The notes below the pieces were generated by a model that saw only the letters and a list, made by a program, of their open reading frames with translations, was not told the DNA's origin and did no database searches. From NCBI GenBank assembly GCA_014381305.1, contig JACNLW010000039.1, positions 1-50,131 on the forward strand: a stretch of DNA of 50,131 nucleotides, given 5' to 3'. The position numbers were made by a program, and so were the translations under genes. This DNA comes from Planctomycetota bacterium (GTDB lineage Bacteria; Planctomycetota; Phycisphaerae; Phycisphaerales; SM1A02). Below, piece by piece: positions 1 through 8,325 of the stretch; the stretch's first letter is position 1, and the number at the start of each line of letters is the position of its first letter.

Positions 1-479
1 GCATCTGCCTTGGTTGCCAACTGCTTGCACGAGCACTCGGCGGAACCGTTTCCCCACTCTCCAAACCTGAACTCGGGTGGTTTGACATCACCCTGACACC
101 TGTTGGTCGTGAACATCCACTCTTTGCAGGCCAACCATGGACAGGTATGCAATTTCATTGGCACCACTGGCAAGTCGAAACACTACCTGAAAACGCAGAA
201 GTTCTTGCATCAAACGAAAACTGTAACATTCAAGCATGGACGAGAGGGATCAATACATTCGCAGTTCAATTCCATCCAGAGTGCGAACGATCAACCGTCA
301 CCGACTGGATCAGTGATGATTCTCGAACGCTGCACGAATATTCTATCGATTCAGATACAATCGAAACAGATTCTGACAATTTTTTTCCTGATTACATCAG
401 ACTCACCGACAGATTCTTTGATGCGATTTCACAAATACTCATGCCAATGTCATCAAGGCTTTCTCGGCAAAAAGTGTGA
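1..479 (+). CDS. Class I glutamine amidotransferase (C-terminal part, 5' truncated)
   Basis: The reading frame is open from the window edge (frame of base 3) to a TGA at 477-479. The visible part starts at the nucleophile elbow, ICLGCQLLARALGG, which carries the catalytic Cys of class I (triad) glutamine amidotransferases. It later shows FAVQFHPE with the catalytic His and Glu. These domains release ammonia from glutamine. The version resembles stand-alone GMP-synthase-type GATase1 proteins, whose partner or substrate cannot be told here. The N-terminus lies outside the window. The last ~50 residues, after FHPE, are rich in acidic residues and not conserved in an obvious way. The stop overlaps the GTG start of the next gene by 4 nt, suggesting translational coupling. 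Confidence 0.85.
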   Translation, partial: ICLGCQLLARALGGTVSPLSKPELGWFDITLTPVGREHPLFAGQPWTGMQFHWHHWQVETLPENAEVLASNENCNIQAWTRGINTFAVQFHPECERSTVTDWISDDSRTLHEYSIDSDTIETDSDNFFPDYIRLTDRFFDAISQILMPMSSRLSRQKV

Positions 480-1093
480 GCGAAACACCGCACTATCTTC
501 AACCTTATCAAGAAGCAGTAAATAATTACGGCGGAACTTTTGACGCAACGCTCTGGCACTCCAAGGAAGGTCAGATAAAACGCTTTGACGTTTTTTCTAG
601 TTTTGTCAACTTTGAAAATTGTTCTATTCTTGATGTTGGCTGTGGTATTGGCGATTTTGCACAATATCTCGTCGAGAAACAAATCAACTTTTCATCTTTC
701 CATGGTATTGATGCGATGCAAGAAATGATCGGCACTGCGATCGATCGTTCCATAGAAAATGCAACCTTTTCAGTTGTTGATGTTGTGAAAACGCTAGATG
801 ATTTACCCACAACCGATTGGATCACTTGCTCGGGTACGTTGAATGCAATGAATGAGCCGCTCGCTTTAAAACTAATCGACGCCCTTTTTGACCACTGTAC
901 TCTTGGGATTGCTTTCAATTTTCTCTCCAATCAAAGCGGGCGTGATCCTAAAACTGAATCCTTAGAACCTGCTTCAAGATTCGACACGATTGCTTTCTTA
1001 CGGTACGCAATGGGGAAAACCCCGCTTGTTTCGTTCTCGCAAACGTATCTCGGTGGGCATGACGCGACAATAGTCATGCATAAATCACTCTAA
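476..1093 (+). CDS. Class I SAM-dependent methyltransferase
   Basis: 205 residues from a GTG start overlapping the preceding stop (GTGTGA). Residues ~50-60 contain ILDVGCGIGDFAQYL, the glycine-rich SAM-binding motif I of Rossmann-fold methyltransferases. FHGIDAMQEMI follows as the acidic strand-2 motif, and a TWITCSGTLN-like segment sits where motif IV is expected. The substrate is unknown; the small size and lack of added domains fit a small-molecule methyltransferase. It forms a two-gene unit with the amidotransferase. A short gap of 84 nt, containing the next promoter, separates it from sppA. Confidence 0.8.
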   Translation: MSETPHYLQPYQEAVNNYGGTFDATLWHSKEGQIKRFDVFSSFVNFENCSILDVGCGIGDFAQYLVEKQINFSSFHGIDAMQEMIGTAIDRSIENATFSVVDVVKTLDDLPTTDWITCSGTLNAMNEPLALKLIDALFDHCTLGIAFNFLSNQSGRDPKTESLEPASRFDTIAFLRYAMGKTPLVSFSQTYLGGHDATIVMHKSL

Positions 1094-1143
1094 AAAAAAG
1101 CACGAAAAAAGGCATTGTTTGATGGTTTCGCAAAATCCTCCCG

Positions 1144-1149
1144 TACAAT
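1144..1149 (+). promoter_or_regulatory. Probable -10 box of sppA
   Basis: TACAAT sits 28 nt before the sppA start. It is followed by a ribosome-binding site, GAGGAGA, about 8 nt before ATG 1178. No good -35 is seen; TTGATG at 1119-1124 is a weak match with a 19-nt spacer. Confidence 0.45.
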
Positions 1150-1177
1150 GTGGCAAAACCCATGAGGAGAATGAACG

Positions 1178-2200
1178 ATGGAACAATCAACAAACAATAA
1201 TTCAGCCCAACGCCCAGCTACCATCCGTGTCTTGGCAACAAGCGGAGGCTTCCGTACATTTGTCGCTTTTTTAGCAGCACTACTACTCTTTGTCGTCGTC
1301 TTTTTGATTGGCGTGGGGACTGGAGTCACCGGTTTTGCTGCTGCAATAGAAGATCAAGGTGCGATCAATGAAACAACCATGCACTCTGGAAATGCATCGT
1401 CAATTGCAGTGCTTGACATCACTGGCGGCATCAATAGTGCAACTTCTTCGTATGCCACCGCTGCTGTCAATAAAATTCTTGACAACAGCCGTATAAAGGC
1501 TGTTGTTCTTCGCATCGATTCGCCTGGCGGTGGTGTTACTGCTTCGGACGAAATTTGGAATGAAGTACAACGACTTAAAAAAGCAGACTTGCCTGTCATC
1601 GCCAGTTACGGCGGCGTCGCAGCATCGGGTGGGTATTACATTTCTTGTTGCAGTGATTACATCATGGCGCAAGAAACTACGATTACTGGATCAATTGGTG
1701 TCATTGCAAGCATTCTGACTTTTCAAGACGCTCTAGAAAAACTTGGCATCAAACCCATCACCCTCATTGCAAAAGATTCGCCTCAAAAATCTGTTGCGAA
1801 CGATATTTACCGAAACTGGACTGTAAAAGATAAACAAAAAGTCACAGGTTTTTTAGATGCCGCGTACACTGTTTTTCTCAGCAGAGTGACAGAGGGTCGT
1901 AGTCATGTCATCAAAGATCCAAAAACTATCGAGAAGATTGCAAATGGTTCTGCATACACATCCACAGAAGCATTAGAAAACGGATTGATCGATGGAGTCG
2001 GGTATCTTTCAGATGCCATCACTATTGCAATGGAAAAATCCAGTTTACAAAATGCAGATCCAACAATCCTTCGGTTTTCTCCTCGCCAAGGCGGGATTGG
2101 TTCACTGTTTGGTGCAACTTCAGCAACAACAACAACTGAACAACTAAAAACTTTGCTACAAGAATTAACGTCTCCAGATTTACTGTACTTGTTCAACTAG
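1178..2200 (+). CDS. sppA: Signal peptide peptidase SppA (S49 serine peptidase)
   Basis: 340 residues. One transmembrane helix lies at ~28-47, followed by an extracytoplasmic S49 domain. Conserved pieces are LRIDSPGGGVTASDEIW (~111-127), VAASGGYYISCCSDYI with the presumed nucleophile Ser150, and TGSIGVI (~170-176). Lys204 in AKDSPQKS aligns with the general-base Lys of the short Bacillus-type enzymes. The family cleaves remnant signal peptides and other peptides within or next to the membrane. The length matches the short form, with a single S49 domain. A good Shine-Dalgarno sequence (GAGGAGA) supports this start. It leads the long co-directional run that follows. Confidence 0.9.
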   Translation: MEQSTNNNSAQRPATIRVLATSGGFRTFVAFLAALLLFVVVFLIGVGTGVTGFAAAIEDQGAINETTMHSGNASSIAVLDITGGINSATSSYATAAVNKILDNSRIKAVVLRIDSPGGGVTASDEIWNEVQRLKKADLPVIASYGGVAASGGYYISCCSDYIMAQETTITGSIGVIASILTFQDALEKLGIKPITLIAKDSPQKSVANDIYRNWTVKDKQKVTGFLDAAYTVFLSRVTEGRSHVIKDPKTIEKIANGSAYTSTEALENGLIDGVGYLSDAITIAMEKSSLQNADPTILRFSPRQGGIGSLFGATSATTTTEQLKTLLQELTSPDLLYLFN

Positions 2201-2215
2201 AAACGGATTAGAAAA

Positions 2216-4294
2216 ATGTATATACAACTTCTTTCGGCGGCATGCCTTGCCGTCTGCGCTATCGGTTCGCCTACAAAACCAGTTGAGATAATCGAAAGTG
2301 ATGTCGACCGTGCAATTCACAGAATTAAAACTGAACTCCTCGATCGTTTTGATGAGACACGAGGTTGGGAACCAGAAGCCGGTCACACTAACTGGTTAAG
2401 CAAGGGGCTCGGTGGTGCAACGGCTGTCGCAACTCTTGCCCTCCTTAGCGCAAACGAATCACAGCACTCCCAAGCGCTTAGCACTGCGCTCAAACAACTA
2501 GAAAGTGTAAAATTTCCAAGTACCTATGTGTGCGCACTGCAAACAATGATCTATTGCAGACTCTCACCCCGTTACGACAAACATCTGAAGCGTCTTGTAC
2601 ACAGACTTGTTGAAACCATGAACCGTGAAGGAAGTTGGGGATACAACACCGCTCCACCAAGTTCGAGCGAGGATGCGTCCCCAATTATTCGGCAATTCGC
2701 TTCTGTTGCCCTTCTTGAAGCACATCGAAAAGGAATCCGCATCCCTCCCGCGTGTTTTGGTGCAATCACAGAAACGTTACTAGGGTCACAACATTCCAAT
2801 GGAGGGTGGTCACATGCACAAGAAGAGAGTGCGCCCAATGCAACAGTTGCTGGGTTCAACTGTTTACTTGGTGCAGATGAAATCCTAGGCAACAAACTCA
2901 CACAAACGCAAACCAAACTGTTGCAGGATTCATTACAACAAGCACTCGATTGGCTACAAAAAAATTACACCCCACAAAAGAATACTGGGGGAACGGCGAT
3001 GATGTCCTACCTTTGCGGACTAGAGAGAGCCGCAATGAGTTGCGGACTCGATCAACTTCGGGATCGTGACTGGTATCGCGAGGGCGTTCGAGCAGTGCTC
3101 AAAGCACACTGCTCATCTAAAAAAAAGGTCAAAGGAAGCACCGTCAATCTTTCGTTTGCACTTCTCTTTCTTACAGACGGCAGAGTTCCTCTCGCACTTG
3201 TTGAACTGAGATCGAACAAAACACAACTAGATCCCAGCCGCCTCTCTCGTAAAATAGCTGCATCTGTTTCAAATCAAATAGAACAAACCCTAAGCTGGCG
3301 AGTAGTCACAATTGATGACGACCTCGATCGATGGCTTCAAGCACCGCTCGTACTCGTGCAAGACCCAGATGCAATTCCAGTTGATCTGTGTGTCATGAGA
3401 GAATATCTTGATCGCGGCGGTTTGATTTTGTTTTTTGGAGATAAAAAAGAAGCGCAGGAGTTTACAAAAACTGCCGCCCTTCTTTGTCCTCAATCGAATC
3501 ATAGTGCAACACGAAAAAAACATTGGGCGCTCAATCTCATTCAAAATGCAAAAGGAATACAAATCGAAAGTTGGAACGATGGCATTCGTGATCGAATTAT
3601 TCTTGTGCGGCACGATCCACAAAAATATACAGTACAAAAACAAACGCAACTTACAAAAGCGGTTATCAATGTTTGTTGTGGTGCAGCAGAACTTGCGCTG
3701 TGGAAAACGAGATTAACAACGCAACAAATTGAACTTGATTCAGATACAGTCGTCCTTGCATCGCACGCGGGTCGGTGGAATGTTGAACAAAACGGACTGC
3801 GTAGGCTTAAAGTTCCATCTAAACCACTCGATCAACTTTCACCTACACAAGTAGCGATTGTTGGTGGGCTTGATGCAAGCGATGTTACTGAGATACTTGT
3901 CGAAGACATAATTTCATCAGCAAAACGTGGCATTTTTGTCATCATCGAACCAATCGGCGGGCTCGGCGACTTCGCTTCTGTCATGCGCACGCATGTTGGC
4001 AAAAAACTCTCATTGCCAATCGAACGAGACAGTGCACTTGTCAAAAAAATACAACCAATGAATTTTCGGGGGTGGTCGCTTCGCAACAACAACCCCGTCG
4101 AATCCCCACTTGTCTTGCGAGTTGGTCGTGGACAAATCATTTTCCTCGACGGCGATATCCGAAACGCACTGCTCGGGCATCCTTCATGGGGTATTCATGG
4201 GTATGACACGCACACTACTGTTTCGCTTCTACATGCTCTTTGCGAACGTGCGACTGAAATAAACTCACCGGAGGTGAGTTTATTGGTACAGTGA
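2216..4294 (+). CDS. Exported protein with terpenoid-cyclase-like repeats and a DUF4159-like domain
   Basis: 692 residues with an N-terminal signal peptide (hydrophobic ~3-17). The N-terminal half has GGWSHA-, GSWGYN- and TNWLSKGLGGATAVATLALL-type segments at ~45-330, resembling the alpha/alpha-toroid repeats of squalene-cyclase/prenyltransferase proteins. Residues ~335-500 match the DUF4159 pattern: APLVLVQDPD, then a REYLDRGGLILFF segment, then DRIILVRHDP and a helix with GAAELALWK. The C-terminal third has a GATase-like/Rossmann feel (VAIVGGLDASDVTEILVEDI). Proteins of this layout are common in planctomycetes, but no biochemical role is established. The last ~12 residues are encoded by a palindromic repeat (4258-4284). 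The start lies 15 nt after sppA. Confidence 0.7.
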   Translation: MYIQLLSAACLAVCAIGSPTKPVEIIESDVDRAIHRIKTELLDRFDETRGWEPEAGHTNWLSKGLGGATAVATLALLSANESQHSQALSTALKQLESVKFPSTYVCALQTMIYCRLSPRYDKHLKRLVHRLVETMNREGSWGYNTAPPSSSEDASPIIRQFASVALLEAHRKGIRIPPACFGAITETLLGSQHSNGGWSHAQEESAPNATVAGFNCLLGADEILGNKLTQTQTKLLQDSLQQALDWLQKNYTPQKNTGGTAMMSYLCGLERAAMSCGLDQLRDRDWYREGVRAVLKAHCSSKKKVKGSTVNLSFALLFLTDGRVPLALVELRSNKTQLDPSRLSRKIAASVSNQIEQTLSWRVVTIDDDLDRWLQAPLVLVQDPDAIPVDLCVMREYLDRGGLILFFGDKKEAQEFTKTAALLCPQSNHSATRKKHWALNLIQNAKGIQIESWNDGIRDRIILVRHDPQKYTVQKQTQLTKAVINVCCGAAELALWKTRLTTQQIELDSDTVVLASHAGRWNVEQNGLRRLKVPSKPLDQLSPTQVAIVGGLDASDVTEILVEDIISSAKRGIFVIIEPIGGLGDFASVMRTHVGKKLSLPIERDSALVKKIQPMNFRGWSLRNNNPVESPLVLRVGRGQIIFLDGDIRNALLGHPSWGIHGYDTHTTVSLLHALCERATEINSPEVSLLVQ
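4258..4284. repeat. Palindromic repeat (AAACTCACC family) inside the 3' end of a gene
   Basis: Perfect 12-bp inverted arms, AATAAACTCACC and GGTGAGTTTATT, around a GGA centre. The core AAACTCACC-N3-GGTGAGTTT is the same as that of the two intergenic repeat mosaics at 11.6 kb and 32.2-32.5 kb. The copy here encodes part of the last residues of the DUF4159-like protein and sits 20 nt before the next start codon. Confidence 0.85.
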
Positions 4295-4304
4295 GTGCAG
4301 CAGC

Positions 4305-5255
4305 ATGAAACACGCATCTTTGGCATCTCTCGCTATCACAATCATCGTTGCAACGATGTGCGGCGCTTGGCTTTCACACAAAAGTGTTACAGAAGATGAC
4401 ATCCAACGATTATTGTCATCTTCCTCCACGATTGACCAACTCGCAGGCATCGAAAAGATTAAAGATGAACCATTCAAATCGCTCGTACAAAGGCTCACCC
4501 CCCTACTTGAAGGTGATCAATCCGTTTCCAAACGCGCAAGTCAACTGCTTGTCAAGAGTTCGTTTCGAGAACATTGTGTTGATACACTTTCACAACTTCC
4601 AATAGATGCAGATGTATACAAATCCGCACTCTGGTGGAATGCAAAAAAAACGGAAGTTGTTAACAACCCACATGATTGCACCGTTGCCTGTGATACAAAT
4701 GTCAATCCTTGGCTTCGTAGACTTGCATCACTCCATTGCGATTCCATCGATCCAGCTTGTACAGAAGCGATCCTCACAATGCCGCTTCGGGATCGAGATG
4801 CGAGCGTTCTTCTTGCTGCGCTTTCAATTTATAAACACGCATCTCTCGAAGATATTGACACTTGGAAAGATAGCGTTGACAGTGATAAGAGAAAAATTTA
4901 TTGTTTTCTGCATGGGTTCCACAAGAAACAAATCGGATATGTAGATTCTGACCCACAAGTGCTCCACATCGCCAACATTATCAATACTCAAAACGCACAA
5001 CTTGCGTGGCGATCCATGCACAGCGGAAATGGAATCATCAATCCTGATATTTTTCTTGCAGGTTTAATTGTTGATAAAGATAGTTTTTTACAGATATTGA
5101 TTGAGTCATCTCAGGAGAATGTGTGGCAACATCCAGAGCATCCAATTGAACTTGCTAGAACTTTTATGCCAAACATCACTAAATTTCTATCTACGGAAGA
5201 CAGAGCAAAATGGTGGGACTTATTCGCTTGCGGACTTTTGATTGAGGAGCGATGA
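4305..5255 (+). CDS. Hypothetical exported or membrane-anchored protein, HEAT-repeat-like
   Basis: 316 residues. A hydrophobic N-terminal segment (~6-25, SLAITIIVATMCGAWLS) looks like an uncleaved anchor or signal peptide. The rest is mostly helical with short repeated helix pairs (for example DQLAGIEKIKDEPFKSL and LRRLASLHCDSIDPACTEAIL), suggestive of HEAT/armadillo-like repeats and thus protein binding. No family is recognised with certainty. It lies 10 nt after the DUF4159-like gene and overlaps the leader of the thioesterase gene, so it is probably co-transcribed and may work with the upstream exported protein. Confidence 0.6.
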   Translation: MKHASLASLAITIIVATMCGAWLSHKSVTEDDIQRLLSSSSTIDQLAGIEKIKDEPFKSLVQRLTPLLEGDQSVSKRASQLLVKSSFREHCVDTLSQLPIDADVYKSALWWNAKKTEVVNNPHDCTVACDTNVNPWLRRLASLHCDSIDPACTEAILTMPLRDRDASVLLAALSIYKHASLEDIDTWKDSVDSDKRKIYCFLHGFHKKQIGYVDSDPQVLHIANIINTQNAQLAWRSMHSGNGIINPDIFLAGLIVDKDSFLQILIESSQENVWQHPEHPIELARTFMPNITKFLSTEDRAKWWDLFACGLLIEER

Positions 5256-5262
5256 TATACAC

Positions 5263-5676
5263 ATGACACCTATGACATCAACACCCACTACTGCGCTGAG
5301 CGTCATCATGATGCCGCGCGACTCAAATGTGTATGGCACAATCTTCGGCGGTATTATTTTATCTTATCTTGATCAAGCAGCATTTATTGAAGCAAGACGA
5401 CACGGCGTTCACCGCTGGGTTACTGCATCGGTGGACAGAGTTGATTTCAAAGAGCCTGTTTTTATTGGAGATGTTGTTCGGTTTATTACACAAACTTCTA
5501 AAACGGGTACATCATCCGTCGTCATCGAGATCAAAGTTGAGGCGCAGCGATTTGACTCCGGCGATCATGTTATTGTCACTGAAGCGACGCTCACAATGGT
5601 CAGTGTAAACGCAGAGGGTAAAGCGATTCCTTTTGATGGCCCCCCAACTGTTCAGGCTAGGGATACCAAAGCGTGA
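5263..5676 (+). CDS. Acyl-CoA thioesterase, hotdog fold (YciA/acyl-CoA hydrolase family)
   Basis: 137 residues from ATG 5263; a TTG at 5242 would overlap the previous gene, and GAGGAG at 5244-5249 lies 13 nt before 5263. The motif MMPRDSNVYGTIFGGIILSY holds the conserved Asn and GG of the hotdog acyl-CoA thioesterases. VTASVDRVDFKEPVFIGDVV is the central strand pair typical of YciA and brain acyl-CoA hydrolase relatives. The enzymes hydrolyse acyl-CoA to free acid and CoA in the cytoplasm; chain-length preference cannot be told. The stop overlaps the GTG start of purN by 4 nt. Confidence 0.85.
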   Translation: MTPMTSTPTTALSVIMMPRDSNVYGTIFGGIILSYLDQAAFIEARRHGVHRWVTASVDRVDFKEPVFIGDVVRFITQTSKTGTSSVVIEIKVEAQRFDSGDHVIVTEATLTMVSVNAEGKAIPFDGPPTVQARDTKA

Positions 5677-6257
5677 CCATATCCATCGGTGTTCTTTTTA
5701 GTGGTGGAGGGAGAACCATCCTCAACTTACTCGATTGTATTGATCGTGGTGAACTCGATGCAACGATCTCAATTGCAATTGCATCAAGAGAAGGGCTCGC
5801 TGGCACGGATCGCCTGATTGAGCGAAATATTGACGTTGCAATTGCAAAAGTTGATGGGATGTCTCTTGAAGAAAGTGACGCTCGCACAATTGCTTGGCTT
5901 GAAGAAACAAAACCTGATCTTGTTTGTCTTTGCGGATATCTCCGCCTCTTAGAGATAAAACCATGGATGCAGGGGAGAGTTATCAATATCCACCCCTCCC
6001 TGCTCCCCGCCCACGGCGGCAAGGGAATGTATGGCATGCGAGTGCACAGGGCTGTTCTTGAAAGCGGTGATCTCACTTCCGGCTGCACTGTACATCACGT
6101 CGATGGTGAATATGACCATGGACCCACAATTCTGCAGCGATCCTGCGAAATACAAAAAAACGATTCTCCCCAAGACCTTGCAGACAGAGTGTTTGACCTT
6201 GAATGTGAAGCTTACCCCGAGGCAATCAGGCAATTAGTCGCAACTCTGCAACCTTGA
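5673..6257 (+). CDS. purN: Phosphoribosylglycinamide formyltransferase (GART)
   Basis: 194 residues, GTG start overlapping the previous stop. PurN transfers the formyl group of 10-formyltetrahydrofolate to GAR, the third step of purine synthesis. Visible hallmarks are the phosphate loop SGGGRTILNLL near the N-terminus, VCLCGYLRLL, and the active-site stretch INIHPSLLPAHGGKGMYG with the catalytic Asn and His. The catalytic Asp is in HHVDGEYDHGPTI. The length is normal. The second purine gene of the window, purD, lies 32 kb away on the other strand, so the pathway is not clustered. Confidence 0.95.
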   Translation: MTISIGVLFSGGGRTILNLLDCIDRGELDATISIAIASREGLAGTDRLIERNIDVAIAKVDGMSLEESDARTIAWLEETKPDLVCLCGYLRLLEIKPWMQGRVINIHPSLLPAHGGKGMYGMRVHRAVLESGDLTSGCTVHHVDGEYDHGPTILQRSCEIQKNDSPQDLADRVFDLECEAYPEAIRQLVATLQP

Positions 6258-6273
6258 CTATGATGCACCTCAG

Positions 6274-7176
6274 ATGAGTACAAAGAAAAAAAACACATCC
6301 CCTCATCCAAAACGTGCCTTTCTCAGAGGGCTCGCTGTACTTCTTCCTTCCGTACTCACATTGTGGTTGATGGTGAAGGCATATCAATTTATTGATTCGG
6401 CGATCGCAGAACCAATCAACGGTGGCATCAAAATGGTCGTCGTCCATACACCGAGTTATTTTCCAGGTGCCGCAGCATATTTTGCAATTGGGCCAACTGA
6501 AAAAGAACTTCACGATGCGGCATTTACAAAAGAACTTTCAATCACCGACGAAAAAGCGATGCAATCACTTACCATTGAACTCCGCACTAGCGCTGTCGAT
6601 GCATGGTGGGATGCACACCGGTGGATGAATTTGCTTGGCTTACTTGTCGCAGCGGTGATTGTCTATATTTCAGGACGGCTCGTTGGTGGTTGGCTCGGTC
6701 GCGCAGCATACAAACGAATCGAAAAAATAATGGTTGCGGTACCAGTGATTCGTAAGGTCTATCCTTATATCAAGCAACTCGTAGATTTTCTTATCAACGA
6801 CAATGATGCTCCAAAGTTCAGCAGCGTTGTCGCGGTGCAATATCCACGGAAGGGAATTTGGTCTGTTGGATTTCTCACTGGTCCAACGCTTCACACACTC
6901 GAAAAACAAGCACCGAATTCGGTGACAATTTTTATTCCAAGTTCTCCAACTCCTTTTACCGGATATACGATTACCGTTCCTCGCAAAGACACGCTTGATC
7001 TTCCACTCACTGTGGAAGAAGCAATACGTTTTTCTGTCAGTGGAGGTGTTCTAGTGCCAGATCATCAACTTCTGAGCGAGGCAGGAGTTCCTGTTAGAAT
7101 AGAAACATCGAACGATGATTCCGATGAGAATCATGATGAACCTACGCAACGAGAACAAGAAGAGGATCAAACCTAA
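6274..7176 (+). CDS. DUF502 family membrane protein
   Basis: 300 residues with two membrane spans (~19-38 and ~118-137). Family features are PKRAFLRGLAVLLPSVLTLW at the first span, GGWLGRAAYKRIEKIMVAVPVIRKVYPYIKQLVDFL after the second, then FIPSSPTPFTGYTITVPRKD and a SGGVLVPD motif near the end. The extra loop between the spans (~40-115) is longer than in many relatives. The C-terminal tail is strongly acidic (DDSDENHDEPTQREQEEDQ). DUF502 proteins have no settled biochemical function. The stop overlaps the hpf start by 1 nt (TAATG), so the two are coupled. Confidence 0.85.
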   Translation: MSTKKKNTSPHPKRAFLRGLAVLLPSVLTLWLMVKAYQFIDSAIAEPINGGIKMVVVHTPSYFPGAAAYFAIGPTEKELHDAAFTKELSITDEKAMQSLTIELRTSAVDAWWDAHRWMNLLGLLVAAVIVYISGRLVGGWLGRAAYKRIEKIMVAVPVIRKVYPYIKQLVDFLINDNDAPKFSSVVAVQYPRKGIWSVGFLTGPTLHTLEKQAPNSVTIFIPSSPTPFTGYTITVPRKDTLDLPLTVEEAIRFSVSGGVLVPDHQLLSEAGVPVRIETSNDDSDENHDEPTQREQEEDQT

Positions 7177-7499
7177 TGAGAATCAACGTAAGCAGTAAAT
7201 TATTTGACTTGACACCAGCGATCGAAGAGTACATAGTCGGTAAATCAGAAAAACTCACTCGGTTTTTTGATCGCATCGAGCAAATCGATGTAAAAATCGA
7301 AAAAACAACCCACGGTTACACTTCTGAGATTATTGCTGATGTTGAACATCACGATCCAATTATCGCGAACAATGAAGATAACGATATGCACGCATCTATT
7401 GATGGCTGCGTTGACCGAGCGGTTCGCCAACTTACCGATCTAAAATCTCGACTTCGGGATGACAAACACCACACCCCTACTGGAGGAAACGAGCGATGA
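7176..7499 (+). CDS. hpf: Ribosome hibernation-promoting factor, short form (HPF/YfiA family)
   Basis: 107 residues, beginning MRINVSSKLFDLTPAIEEYI, then EKLTRFFDRIEQIDVKIEK and a C-terminal helix with DRAVRQLTDLKSRLRDDK. This is the beta-alpha-beta-beta-beta-alpha fold that binds the decoding centre of the 30S subunit and inactivates ribosomes in slow growth. It lacks the C-terminal dimerisation domain of long HPF. The order hpf-ptsN is the common one seen downstream of rpoN in many bacteria, although rpoN is absent here. It overlaps the PTS gene by 4 nt. Confidence 0.88.
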   Translation: MRINVSSKLFDLTPAIEEYIVGKSEKLTRFFDRIEQIDVKIEKTTHGYTSEIIADVEHHDPIIANNEDNDMHASIDGCVDRAVRQLTDLKSRLRDDKHHTPTGGNER

Positions 7500-7966
7500 A
7501 ATTACTCGACATTGTTGTCAAAGATTCAATCATCACCCAACTGAACGCGACAACAAGAGATGCTGCAATCGCTGAAATGATCGATACTCTTGTCACAGCA
7601 GGCGCGGTGAAAGAAGAACAGCGAGGTGAATTTGTCAAAGCAGTCATTCGCCGTGAAAACAAGGGGTCAACTGGTTTTGGGCACGGCGTTGCTGTTCCCC
7701 ACGTAAAACATGCAGAAATCAAAAAAATGCATGTTGCAGTTGCAAACAGCGAAGATGGCATTGACTTCAAGGCGCTTGACCGCGAACCAGTGCATTCAAT
7801 CATGCTTTTACTTAGCCCAGAAGATGAACCAGAAAATCATCTTGATGCAATGGAAGCAATCTTTGGGAATCTCAGCCAAGATACATTCAGGCGTTTTTTA
7901 CGACAAGCAACGTGCGCCGATGATGTCATCACGCTTCTCTCCGAAGCCGATGCCGCAGCACGATAA
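7496..7966 (+). CDS. ptsN: PTS EIIA component, nitrogen-type (PtsN-like)
   Basis: 156 residues with the fructose/mannitol EIIA fold. The active-site histidine is His69 in GFGHGVAVPHVKH. Downstream, ALDREPVHSIMLLLSPEDEPENHL is the typical second conserved block. It accepts phosphate from an HPr-like protein, and the neighbouring HPr gene is the likely donor. No sugar permease (EIIB/EIIC) is nearby, so a regulatory phosphorelay is more likely than sugar uptake. It overlaps hpf by 4 nt. Confidence 0.88.
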   Translation: MKLLDIVVKDSIITQLNATTRDAAIAEMIDTLVTAGAVKEEQRGEFVKAVIRRENKGSTGFGHGVAVPHVKHAEIKKMHVAVANSEDGIDFKALDREPVHSIMLLLSPEDEPENHLDAMEAIFGNLSQDTFRRFLRQATCADDVITLLSEADAAAR

Positions 7967-8049
7967 CTGTTTCTGAGTTTTCGTTTCTCACCCGTACCCA
8001 TGCACAAAGTAATCACTGCGTGCCCATTAATCAATCTCTCTACAAAACC

Positions 8050-8325
8050 GTGTCCACTACAGCAACCATCACAGTCAAAGTACCAAACCGCCTCGGCATG
8101 CATGCTCGACCGGCGACGATGTTTGCTGAAATCGCTGGGCAGTTTAAAGCCGAAATTTCAGTCGCACATGGCGACCATGAACCTGTTGATGGAAAATCCA
8201 TCATGCAATTGATGATGCTTGCTGCAACACAAGGAACGCCACTTGTTATTCTCGCAACTGGCGGCGATGCTGACGCAGCCATTGAAGAATTAAAGTCACT
8301 GGTTACAAATGGGTTTAATGAGTGA
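8050..8325 (+). CDS. ptsH: HPr phosphocarrier protein
   Basis: 91 residues from GTG 8050, which places the phospho-histidine at position 18 (NRLGMHARPA), close to the usual His15. A further in-frame GTG at 8020 would add ten residues; neither has a clear Shine-Dalgarno sequence. The regulatory serine region VDGKSIMQLMML (Ser50) is intact, so HPr-kinase-type control is possible. It sits 83 nt after the EIIA gene and no Enzyme I gene is in the window. The 3' end overlaps the convergent gpsA by 11 nt. Confidence 0.88.
   Translation: MSTTATITVKVPNRLGMHARPATMFAEIAGQFKAEISVAHGDHEPVDGKSIMQLMMLAATQGTPLVILATGGDADAAIEELKSLVTNGFNE

Noticed and set aside
3435-3716. Plus-strand frame inside the DUF4159-like gene
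   Set aside because: Lys-rich shadow frame of the long gene, no start signals.
8020-8049. Upstream GTG start of HPr
   Set aside because: It would place the active His at 28 instead of ~15-18; no ribosome-binding site.
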